Assembly (NCBI GenBank): GCA_028023455.1
Contig: JAQFVV010012509.1
Span: forward strand, 1,490,001-1,554,000
DNA: 64,000 nucleotides
Reading direction: 5' to 3'
From: Epiperipatus broadwayi
Taxonomy: Eukaryota > Onychophora > Udeonychophora > Euonychophora > Peripatidae
The notes beneath the pieces were generated by a model. It made no database searches. It was not told the DNA's origin and saw only the letters and a list, made by a program, of their open reading frames with translations. Position 1 is the first letter of the stretch. Each line of letters starts with the position of its first letter. Positions 46,917 to 56,640 of this stretch are shown in pieces. The position numbers and the translations under genes are program-made.

Positions 46917-47518
46917 TCACGGCCAAGTAGATTTGTACATGCTCTTTCCGCAATTAACAGGCGTAAACAAGCTGAATACTTTCCGTATTTGATGCTGACA
47001 AAGCACTGTCCCATAAAGGTGATCCGGTTTTGCTGAAAATCTCGCAGTGTCGTTTGCACAGGTTTTAACACTGGCGGTTTTCCTTTGCACAAGTCTTGAA
47101 AAACCCCCCGAGATACAATTGAATATTCTGATCCGGAATCTACTTCCATGCAGCATTTAGTATTGTTAATAAGCACTCTTACTGTAGTTCTGAGAGTTTT
47201 GCTGTCACTATGGAGCTTGTATATTAAGTCCAATGCCCCATCAGTATCCAATTCCCCTTTCACTGCCATGCACTGGGTGGATGATGTCTGAGTGTCCTGT
47301 TGTCGGGCCTTACATACCCTTTGGATGTGACCTGTCTTTCGGCAAAAGTGGCATTTTGCTCGGCGAAAAGGGCATTCTGTACGAACATGTGTACCACCAC
47401 AGCTGCAACATGGCACAGTCGGCATTATATGTTTTTGTAACTCCGTTTTGTATTTGGTAGGAAACTGCCGGCGGTGTTGTATTAGATCCACTGATGCTGA
47501 CAATCCAGAAGCATGCAT
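46905..47518 (-). pseudogene. Nucleocapsid knuckles and aspartic protease of element A
   Basis: Two zinc knuckles stand in series: C37-C40-H44-C49 (a shortened CX2CX3HX4C form) and C56-C59-H64-C69 (classic CX2CX4HX4C). The protease follows with its active site as DSGS at residues 127-130 and the second hallmark, LLGREW. Ser in place of the Thr of DTG is common in retropepsins of LTR elements. After LLGREW the frame passes into another one. The first codons overlap the gag middle segment in a second frame. Confidence 0.9.
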
Positions 47519-47735
47519 GGGTCCCCGCTGCCTCGGCTGCTAAACTCCTCTGCACTGCGGCATCTAGGGTTAATGTTTCTTCGGTGAGCAGTCGGCGCTG
47601 TACACTTTCATCTCTGAGTCCACAAACAAACTGATCACGGAGGCGCTCGACGAGTGTCGTGCCAAAATCACATCCTTCCGTGAGACGTCTGTCCCGCGAG
47701 AAAAACACTAATAGTCTCTCCCTCTTTTTGTTCAC
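47515..47735 (-). pseudogene. Gag capsid C-terminal part of element A
   Basis: Reads GTTLVERLRDQFVCGLRDES then VQRRLLTEE, the highly conserved end of the gypsy capsid domain (LRDxFVxGLxDExxxRRLL). It is in a different frame from both the capsid start and the zinc-knuckle segment. Breaks lie near 47690-47710 and 47510-47520. Confidence 0.85.
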
Positions 47736-48024
47736 GACGGCAAAACTGGTAGTGCTGATAGATTATAGAGGGCCTTGGATTGAAGTATTGTTTTAACACA
47801 GCGGTGAGCTCGTCATATGACCTTTCTAACGGCTGAGCTGGGGCTATCAAAGACCGCAATATCGATAGCGTTTGTAGTCCGCAGGCTGCCAACAAAGTAG
47901 CTCGTTTCTTGTCTTCGCTTGTAATATCATTCGCCAGACAATAAAATTCGACTTGCGATGCATACGTATCCCATAGTTGTGGGGACTCGATGTCGAATAC
48001 AGATAACTTCCCGACAGTTGCCAT
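47668..48024 (-). pseudogene. Gag capsid N-terminal part of element A
   Basis: Starts at a Met about 125 bp inside the 5' LTR border, the usual gag start. ESPQLWDTYASQVEFYCLAN is the capsid N-terminal helix pattern of gypsy Gag (W..y..rle.y...n.i), and later YHQFCRR-like text (IYQHYQFCRREQKEGETIS) precedes the conserved end. The frame is lost near 47700. There is no envelope frame in the element. Confidence 0.85.
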
Positions 48025-48130
48025 CCTTGAGCATTAACGCCTTGTTGAACGTCTTCGCGAAGAAAAAGTATTTCTGTAGTTTCTTGCCGTAATCCCAAGG
48101 TAAAGAAAATAATGCAGCTAGCGGGATCCC

Positions 48131-48143
48131 ATCCTCGTCGCCA
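48131..48143 (-). other. Primer-binding site of element A
   Basis: Five bases inside the 5' LTR the minus strand reads TGGCGACGAGGAT. TGGCGAC-type sites are common in gypsy elements. The priming tRNA was not determined. Confidence 0.7.
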
Positions 48144-48148
48144 AAAAG

Positions 48149-48339
48149 TGTTGTGTATCGTGAATACAAATAAACACAAACAACACTTTACTAGTTAATC
48201 ATTTATTACTATTACTATACATAATGCTTATAAATACTAGGGAAACAATCACCGTGCTAACATGGCTTCCCTCTGTAGTCTCGCAGCCGCGATAATATTC
48301 ATTCTGCAGTAACTGTGACATCACCACGAATACACTACA
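48149..48339 (-). repeat. 5' LTR of element A (191 bp)
   Basis: Partner of 43958-44150. It differs by cgtgaat for cgcgaat, gacatcac for gacgtcac, and lacks two bases after gaaaca. Confidence 0.95.
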
Positions 48340-48624
48340 TTTGTCCTACATAGCTAGGCAGTCCACAGAGGGTCCGGATGCTACAAAGACTATGGTTGAC
48401 TAAAGGCAATCTGTTTTATACAGCTGGAAGAGTCATAGCTGGAAGCAGAAGAACCACAAGACGCAGAGCCTAGACTTCATGTTAATCTATAATATTCAGT
48501 ATTGTATATATTCTCTTGTATTCTATATATTTGTAGATATAATAAAGATTATATTAATTGTAACTCTGGTGTTTGTATTATTTTTCTATAAGTTGGGTCT
48601 GTAACTCAGACCAAAACAGTGTGT

Positions 48625-49069
48625 ATTGCACTTCTGGTTTCATAAAAATTTGTTTGCTTTTATCTCCAACTAGACTGACTATTTCTAATTAGATCACCAT
48701 CCCATAAAGAGAGCAAATAAATCAACTGAGCATCATCACCCATTGGCCTGTTTCTGCTATTGAATACATCTTATCTACTATATATATATATATATATATA
48801 TTGTTCAGTAGCAATGAATGCTCAATCTGGTTAAGGTAAAATGGAATAGGAATTAATCCCTTAGATGAACGTAACTTGGGATGTAACAACTATTTACAAC
48901 AATGAAAGAAATCTGCATTAAATAAGTAAATAATTTAGATATTAAATTGTTTATTTGCAAGTAACCAATTTGTTGTAGTGAATTAATAATATTTGTGAGA
49001 TCTGCTTAAATACTCAGCCTAGATCAGACAGCCAATTGGTGCGGTTGATAATATTCTAAAAGCTAATAC
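48625..49069. other. Spacer with TA microsatellite at 48777-48801
   Basis: A pure TA run of about 24 bases. No gene. Confidence 0.7.
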
Positions 49070-49245
49070 AGTCAAATCATACTATATTGGAGATCACATA
49101 CCTTTTTCATGTGTATGTGGTCATGTGCATCTGTTATATAAGATGGATGGATAGTTGAAGGGAACTTGAAAGTTTATGTTCAAATTCCTTTTAATAGCAA
49201 CTAAAAGTTCAGTATATATATTATACTCGTATTCAAATATTATTA
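49070..49245 (+). repeat. SINE family B, copy 4 (plus)
   Basis: Carries tatattggagatcacatacc, gttatataagatggatggat, tatgttcaaattcc and the tail agtatatatattatactcgt. The B box is more worn than in copies 1-3. Confidence 0.7.
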
Positions 49246-50339
49246 GATTAAGATGACCCAAATGCTCATTGTGGAATTTAGCTGATCATTATATACAAAC
49301 ATTGCAAGATATCTTCTTATTAATAAAATTCAAGATGACAATGCTACATCATTAGGCTTCACTGGCTCGAAGGTTATAAAAAGAGAAAACTATATTGTGA
49401 ACATGCTGAATTAAGAAACTTCCCTTACAATGAAGTAGTAGAAAGGTTATATCCATACTTTTCCCCCTCTCTTAAAATGGAGACTTCATTTTAGAAATCA
49501 TCACTCCAAAAAAAAAGTGAATATTTTTTAAGGAAAGTGATGTAACTCTTCACAATTTAGCAAAGAATTGTATCAATGGATAATTTGCATAAAAGGTTCT
49601 TTGAACAACTACTGTGGGAAATGTTAGATAGTAGGTGGATTGTCTATAAAAGTTATAAGTGCATGAATATATGTATATACTTATTTAAGGTAAATAAAGT
49701 ATCTATATTTAATGTAATTACAGTCATACAACATATGAATAAATTGCCCCTTATTAATTACCTTCTTGAAAGTTTACATGTGATAAGCATGTGTTGACTT
49801 AATAAAAGTTAATTTATGCTCAAATATTCAGATTAATGCAAAAACTGGACTGACAGTTAAACTGCGGATAATCTAATAAAGTCATGAATTGGTGTGTAAA
49901 AATATGTTAATAAAGGTAACACATTTAATTACAAACACTGTTTACTACATTTATTTGTACACAAATTTTAGTCACATTGCCTGATAAGTCTACAATTAGA
50001 GACTTTAATTTTCATCTACTTAAATATATATTTATATTACTTTGTTACAAGCAAATAAACTCATTTAGGTTTTATTTGTGGTTGATTTTTTTTTTTGTTA
50101 TAAATATATCGATGCTATCCAGCTAATATTGAAAATAATACCCCAGGGTATATAGCACATTGGCTCAGTGGACAGTAGTAGAATCTGTGTAAATAAGCAG
50201 ACTGGGACGGTAAGATAGATTTTTTAAAATCTGTGTAAATGGAAGCAGATGCATATATAAATTTATAAATTGGCACATTGAGTTAGAAAATGAAAAAAAA
50301 TTTGTTTATAGACAGTAGATTAGCTCATTCACTATTGTT
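49246..50339. other. AT-rich spacer; possible SINE head near 50155
   Basis: cattggctcagtggacagta gives a textbook A box (TGGCTCAGTGG) near 50158-50170, but no B box follows at the right distance. No gene seen. Confidence 0.4.
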
Positions 50340-53300
50340 GTCTATAAAAAAAAATATTGTGGCCAAGTTTCAATAAAAAAAATGGCATTGAACAATAGTC
50401 TTATGGTTGAATTTGATGTAAAGAATGCAATGAGTTGACATATTTATGTCAAGCAGATAAAGAGGTATATGTACATTATTAATAGTATAGTTGATGAGAA
50501 GTTAAAAATAGTAACACTTATGTGGCTGTTTGGGAAAAATATTTTGCAAGTGGCAAACTGACTCTTTAAATTGAAACCTACATCAAATCAGGAAGTTGAC
50601 TACATATTTTAAACTCACAATGTCAATTTAGAAATAGAAGTCAGGCACTATGTGAGAAATACCAAGATTATGAGTTGGCATTAAGAACATTAGCTAAAAA
50701 GTGTACATTTAATGCCAAGCTGGATAAGATGCTCCTCAATTAACTGCTATGGGTAATAATGAGAGAAAATTAAAACAAGTTCTACAAAATTAGCTGGAGT
50801 TAGTATATACACATGTATTTGAGAAATATATAGCTCATGAATTAGTTATGGAAAATGCTGCAATATTCCAAAACACTGAAGACTCATTGAAATTCTTAAA
50901 AGCGATAAACAAAATAGAAGCTAAAACTTTGAACTGAAGAAGTCAAAATAAGGCATTATTGCTGTGGAAAGACATCTGAAGAAAAACTGCAGGCTCAAAA
51001 ACAAAAGATGTCATACTGGTGGCACAAGTGGACATTTAATGCACATTTGTTGAAATAAAGATAAAAACAGGAAAACTGAGTTAAGTTCAGACTCTAAACC
51101 ATGGAGAGGAAGTATCAAGAAAAAAATGATATTAAGAGAGTAAATCATATGGATAACAATCATATCTCACTGGATATATATATATGAGCAAATAATTATC
51201 ATGGTGAAAGGTAGTGGTGTGGGGTTGTCATTAATATCACAGAATAACTAGATAAATCTATTTAGGAAGTGTTATACTTGAGAAAAATGATGTGGTAATG
51301 ATAAATATAAATGGAATAGAATAGAGATATGCATCAAAGTAATTGTAACTGTTAAGATAAATTAGAGAATAAGATTTCTACCTCTATATTATAAAGCATA
51401 ATCTCAGTTCTATCTTGAAAAGAAGTTGTTTTAAACTACTGCAAATTTTAATTAACATAATTAAAAGAGTGCAATTAAAGTCAGCGGTTGAGACACAATT
51501 ATTTAAGTCAGGCTCAGAAGACCTAATGGTCAATATAAAACTTATAAAAGATGCACAACCAACTGCATGTAGACAATTAAAGTCAAAAGTAGAAGAAACA
51601 ATTCACAAGCTAGTCAAAAGAGGTGTTTTAATAGTCATAGAAGAATCATCTTGAGCCACTATAACTGTGATTCAGCTGAAACCAGATGGAACTATTTATC
51701 TATATGGAGACAACTACATAACACTGAATAAATGCATTAACAAGGAAGCTTATTCTATACCCAGTGTGTATGAAATACAAGCATCATTGCATAAAGTAAA
51801 ATTGTTCACTAAAATCGAATTAAAGTCTACATTTCATCAATTCCCAGCCATGATTAAAATGGTTGAATTGTTAATTATGTACATCCACTTAGGATTATTT
51901 AAATGCAATAAATTATCCTACAGGATAACAAGTAGTATCAGACATATTTTGGGCAAAAATGGATAGCTTGTTCCAAAAAATAGAAATTGTTATTCCTTAC
52001 TTGGATGACATCTTAATAACTGCAAAAACAGAATTATCAACATGCATATTTAAAGCCTATGCTAAATTGGATAAAATTGATGTGAAATTACATTTCTCTA
52101 AATACATTTACACTACCATCTAAATTAAGTTTCTGGACATGTAATTAATCATAAAGGAAAGTACTGAAACCTGGAAAAAGTAAAAGCTACAAAAAATGTC
52201 ACAAAACCAAAGAATATCAAAGATTTACAAGCATTTTTAGGCTTACTTAATTACCCATTATTCTAATTGTTAAGAAAATGACATCAATGGAAGTGGAATA
52301 TGAGTATGAAAACACTTTTAAGAGCGTTTAAGATCCTATTAAATTCTAATCATTTGTCAATTATCATAATAATCAGGAAATCATCTGTCAGCTCAGAATT
52401 GGAAGTAGGACTATTATTGACGTAAATGTCCTATAACATCCCTTTAGAACCCTGACAACTGCCACAAAGAACACAGTCTGATAAAGAACCTTTTACATTG
52501 CAATAGTTTTTGCTGTTTTCCATCAATATGTTTATGGACATGAGTTTAAAATTTACATGGACCACTATTCAAGCTGGATGTCTATGAAATATGAAGAAGA
52601 CCCCTAAACCAGGTAATCAAAAATGATCTATTGGATCAATATATTTTCAGCATAAGATTATGAACTTATTTATAAACTGAGTAAAAAAATGGCTATGTGG
52701 ACATATGACAAGATTACCAAATATACAAGAATTCTAGCATAAAATTATGGAGATAAATTATATAAACTCCATAACAATGCATTGAACAGTACCATAGTAA
52801 CCAAATGGACTAAAAGGGATGCTAGTTATCAAGCATTATATAGATGAATTAAACATGGATAGCCTAAAAAATATAATTATGTAGTAAAACCTATACTAAA
52901 CATATGCAAAAACCTGTCAAGTTTAACAATTGTATTCTAATGATAAAACAGTATTAGTTTCATAAAGGATACCCTGGAGTAGTTAGAATGAAGAAATTAA
53001 TGTGGTCACTTTGTGTGGTGGCTGAATATGAGCCAAAAGACTGAGCAGACATTGTACACTGCCAATCGACCACTGAATTGCTGCTGAAAAGACCAGAACC
53101 TTGGTCAAAAGCAAACCTAGTTTGGCAAAGACTATACCTCAATAACACCAGATTATTAAATGGTTATATTTTTCTATAATGTTTGACTCGTAAGCTAAAT
53201 AGATAAACTACAAAATCAAAACTGTCAAAGACACCAAGTATAAATTATACTATTAAAGCTTTAGGTGAAATATTATGGTATCATAGAAATCCTGAAACTA

Positions 53301-53368
53301 TAATGTCAGATAATGGAGCTGGTTTTATGTCCCTGCAATTTAAATACTTTTTGGTTAGCAAAGAGATA

Positions 53369-53863
53369 TGTTACATCAAGAGTGGGCAAATAGTGGCCCA
53401 AGGGCCACATGTGGCCTGATAAGTTTTTATGCGGTCCACCAAGACAATCAGAAAAATCTATCTTGAACTGAGATTTTTCTTCCTGTGAGCGACTGAAGAT
53501 TCGTCTCTTATTTTCCACTAGGATGACCACGTCAATACATGTGCAATGTAGATGCAATGTGCAGTGTTTTTCCAGTTTATCTGGTTAGTGTCTTTGCATT
53601 AGCAAATATATACATTTCCAACTTAAGTGAAACCATGAACCCTCCAAAAGAATGTAAAATCGGTGATGAATGTCGTGTTTAATGAAGAATGGACAAAGAA
53701 ATATTTCTTTGGTAATACAGAAAATAAAGCAGTGTGTTTATTGTGTCATGAAAAAAAGGTGCGGACCTCCGCTAACCTTTGCTTCCACAAAGTGCCCCGA
53801 TGCGGCCCTCCACCAACCTCTGCAGCCCCTGAGCCAAAACAATTGCCCACTCCTGTGTTATAT
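53369..53863 (+). mobile_element. Internally deleted hAT transposon (53377-53855) with 8-bp target duplication
   Basis: The ends are inverted: caagagtgggcaaat at the left, and the right end reads caggagtgggcaatt on the opposite strand. They are bordered by tgttacat (53369-53376) and tgttatat (53856-53863), an 8-bp duplication with one change, the hAT hallmark. Inside, from 53663, lies the transposase start: FNEEWTKKYFFGNTENKAVC then LLCHEKK, the first half of a BED finger. After it the frame joins subterminal sequence, so most of the transposase is deleted. Confidence 0.9.
53663..53770 (+). pseudogene. N-terminal stub of hAT transposase
   Basis: About 35 codons read like the N-terminus of hAT transposases and the GTF2IRD2/ZBED-like proteins descended from them (FxxEWTxxYFF...KAVCLLC). 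Only the CxxC half of the zinc finger remains before the internal deletion. Confidence 0.7.
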
Positions 53864-54656
53864 ATTAACATCAACTTATCACCTTGAGTCAAAAGGCCTA
53901 ACTAAAAAAGCAATACAACAAAGATCACATTAAATAAAACCTATAAAGATGTCAGTAAAGCTTTAACAGATGCTATATTTTTTCAACCTTTGACTCCTAA
54001 GAGAATATCTAATAAAAGAATGCTTTTGAAATGCTAATGAGTAGAAAGTTTCATATATATTTTGGTGTTAGTGCCTAATAAGAATGTGACAAAAGAAAAT
54101 CATTTTGACAGTGAAAATTTTAAAAATGGCGAGGCTGTTTGGATATGAGATATTAATGAAAAAAGGGTTTTCTTAGAAATAAAACAATTGAGATTAATTC
54201 AATTGATTAATGGAAATAAAATGAGAAAACATGTTAATCTTTTGAGAGATTGACAGAGTGAATCATTAGTCTGTAAATACTAGTAAAAAAACCTACATTT
54301 AACGGAAAAACACTTGGATAAAGAAAGATGAGTGCACAGACATATCACTAGAATTACAAGATGTAGGTTCTCCGAGTAATAAGCATATAAATGAAACTGA
54401 CTTAGCTTAAATAAATCAGTTTGATGAGTTAGCAACTATGCCAATGATAGATCACCATCTTTAAAACAATGTCGACAAAAAGAGAGAAAAAAGGCTCAAA
54501 ATGAAAGAAAGCCTGTATTACTGTTGAGACATATAGAGATCATTGACAACCCCAAAGATTGATTAAACAGATGTTTCTAGAGCAGGGGAAAGAGTTGTAC
54601 TTTCTAAAAAAGTTATAACACATTGTGTAAGGTATGTATTTACTTATTTGATTTAA

Positions 54657-56049
54657 GTAATAGTTTTAACAAGGCTGTAAACCTTAGCAATGAGCGTCTG
54701 AAAAAATCGTCACTAGGGACCTATGTAGGTCTTTAAAACCCATGCTTACGCTATGAAGAAAAGAGAGAATCCTTCTTTACTTCGACCTACTTTTATATAT
54801 AAATAGGTGAAGCAGAAGTGTTTTGATCTAAGAGTGTGAAGCTATTAAATACTTCACTAATTAAGTCCACAATTCTTATAATACATTAATACTCGCGAAA
54901 TCTTACGATTTACTACGAGTTAATGAAAAGATCTTATAGTAAGAAATATATTACGATAATTTAAAGTTGTAATTATAAATTTATTAAACGCTCACTATTA
55001 TTTCAGTAATAGTTTTAACAAGGCTGTAAACCTTAGCAATGAGCGTCTGAAAAAATCGTCACTAGGGACCTCTGTAGGTCTTTAAAACACATGCTTACGC
55101 TATGAAGAAAAGAGAGAATCCTTCTTTACTTCGACCTACTTTTATATATAAATAGGTGAAGCAGAAATGTTTTGATCTAAGAGTGTGAAGCTATTAAATA
55201 CTTCACTAATTAAGTCCACAATTCTTATAATACATTAATACTCGCGAAATCTTACGATTTACTACGAGTTAATGAAAAGATCTTATAGTAAGAAATATAT
55301 TACGATAATTTAAAGTTGTAATTATAAATTTATTAAACGCTTTTAGATCAAAACCCTTCTGCTTCACCTATTTATATATAAAAGTAGTTCGAAGTAAAGA
55401 AGGATTCTCTCTTTTTTCTTCATAGCGTAAGCATGTGTTTTAAAGACCTACAGAGGTCCCTAGTGACGATTTTTTCAGACGCTCATTGCTAAGGTTTACA
55501 GCCTTGTTAAAACTATTACTGAAATAATAGTGAGCGTTTAATAAATTTATAATTACAACTTTAAATTATCGTAATATATTTCTTACTATAAGATCTTTTC
55601 ATTAACTCGTAGTAAATCGTAAGATTTCGCGAGTATTAATGTATTATAAGAATTGTGGACTTAATTAGTGAAGTATTTAATAGCTTCACACTCTTAGATC
55701 AAAACACTTCTGCTTCACCTATTTATATATAAAAGTAGGTCGAAGTAAAGAAGGATTCTCTCTTTTCTTCATAGCGTAAGCATGTGTTTTAAAGACCTAC
55801 AGAGGTCCCTAGTGACGATTTTTACAGACGCTCATTGCTAAGGTTTACAGCCTTGTTAAAACTATTACTGAAATAATAGTGAGCGTTTAATAAATTTATA
55901 ATTACAACTTTAAATTATCGTAATATATTTCTTACTATAAGATCTTTTCATTAACTCGTAGTAAATCGTAAGATTTCGCGAGTATTAATGTATTATAACA
56001 ATTGTGGACTTAATTAGTGAAGTATTTAATAGCTTCACACTCTTAGATC
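54657..56049. repeat. Inverted array of a 349-bp hairpin-rich unit, ++/-- orientation
   Basis: Plus units run 54657-55005 and 55006-55340 (the second lacks its last ~14 bases). The minus block 55343-56049 holds two further units. The period is 349 bases in both blocks (e.g. gtaatagttttaac at 54657 and 55006; ctcttagatc at 55691 and 56040). Copies differ by only a few bases. Each unit contains several local hairpins: AAGG..CCTT, GACCT-CTGT-AGGTC, a CCTA..TAGG palindrome around TTTATATATAAA, GTGAAG..CTTCAC and ACTCG..AAATC..GATTT..CGAGT. The plus blocks and minus blocks could fold into a stem of about 525 bp. No coding frame and no known family were recognised. Confidence 0.95.
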
Positions 56050-56247
56050 AATAGATTCAAGCCCTGATTTAAGCATGGTCTGTAAGAGTTGGTGTATATA
56101 CTGTACAATGTACGCTCTAAACTTAAGTGATTCATTTAAATTTTTTAAACTCTTACTGGCGGGCGAGTGGGTAGAAATTTTATATTTAAGAAATAGCATA
56201 TTATCAGAGATTGACTTTCGTTTGAATAACAAAGTTTTAGTGTAAAG
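56050..56247. other. Spacer between array and hAT element
   Basis: A 78-codon minus frame overlaps it without any recognisable motif. Nothing else seen. Confidence 0.4.
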
Positions 56248-56640
56248 CAGGGGTCCCCAACCTTTTTGCACTTAAGAGCACATTCTATAAATCCGGCGAG
56301 GTGGCAGGCACCACTTATTTGTTTAACCAGATGGCGAGCACCATTTATTTTTTCAATGTAAATTTATAGTTGGATATTGCTAATAATACACATAATGTAC
56401 AAAAAAAGATTTATTTCAAAAATAAAATTTTTATAATTAATGTTTATATTTTACGCTGTAAAACTATAGTATGCCCTACAATTTGATTACAATATAATAC
56501 AATAATTTATAAGAAATTTTAAAAATTAAATTTATTTGTATCAGATAAATAATTTTTTATAGTGTTCAGATAGCAGCGGGCACACCTAAAACGGTCTGCG
56601 GGCGCCATGGTGCTCACGGGCATAGGGTTGGGGACCCCTG
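56248..56640. mobile_element. Non-autonomous hAT element with CAGGGGTCCCCAAC ends
   Basis: caggggtccccaacc at the left and ggttggggacccctg at the right are perfect 15-bp inverted ends of a hAT family type widespread in animals. Subterminal ggcgagcacca / ggcgccatggtgctc motifs also face each other. It has no coding capacity. An 8-bp target duplication is not evident (gtgtaaag versus acgtattg share four bases), so the flanks have changed or one end is displaced. Confidence 0.85.

Larger units (their letters stand above)
43953..48344 (-). mobile_element. Young Ty3/gypsy retrotransposon (element A), full length
   Basis: A perfect 5-bp duplication tttgt (43953-43957 and 48340-48344) borders two LTRs (43958-44150 and 48149-48339). 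Internal sequence on the minus strand carries a primer site, gag, CCHC knuckles, protease, RT, RNase H, integrase and a polypurine tract in Ty3/gypsy order. The LTRs differ at two bases and one 2-bp indel, so insertion was recent. The element is far richer in GC than the window and still has CpG sites. Its coding frame is nonetheless broken at several points, so this copy cannot make a full polyprotein as written. Confidence 0.97.
43629..48624 (+). mobile_element. Older ~590-bp element split by the gypsy insertion
   Basis: The sequence left of the gypsy copy (43638-43957) and right of it (48345-48615) reads as one unit once the gypsy element is set aside. acagtgtgt occurs at both outer limits (43629-43637 and 48616-48624), suggesting a 5-9 bp target duplication. 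The unit is GC-richer than its flanks, has a plus-strand TATA box and ends with aataaag near 48541. A solo LTR is plausible. The termini are not a clean TG..CA, so the class is open. Confidence 0.45.
50340..54630 (+). pseudogene. Decayed Ty3/gypsy gag-pol (element E) interrupted by a hAT
   Basis: Gag traces near 50440-50620 match elements C and D. The RT begins clearly in 51520-51966: VEETIHKLVKRGVLIVIEES, then IQLKPDGTIYLYGDNYITLN, SIPSVYEIQASLHKVKLFTK and KSTFHQFPA. The catalytic region reads IPYLDDILI near 51995-52020. Integrase traces end with ETIMSDNGAGFMSLQFKYFL at about 53290-53355, holding the second catalytic Asp. A 479-bp hAT insertion then cuts the core. It resumes at about 53864 with sequence equivalent to the SPYHP..NGL..KAIQQ region. 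C-terminal traces reach about 54630. Stops and shifts are many. LTRs were not identified. Confidence 0.75.

Noticed and set aside
47847-48179. 110-codon and 80-codon minus-strand frames over the 5' LTR and gag start of element A
   Set aside because: Out of frame with the recognisable capsid sequence and overlapping the LTR and primer site, so shadow frames.
54657-56049. Hammerhead ribozyme within the 349-bp unit, as in Penelope-like elements
   Set aside because: I could not find the CTGANGA and GAAA core elements in the right order on either strand.
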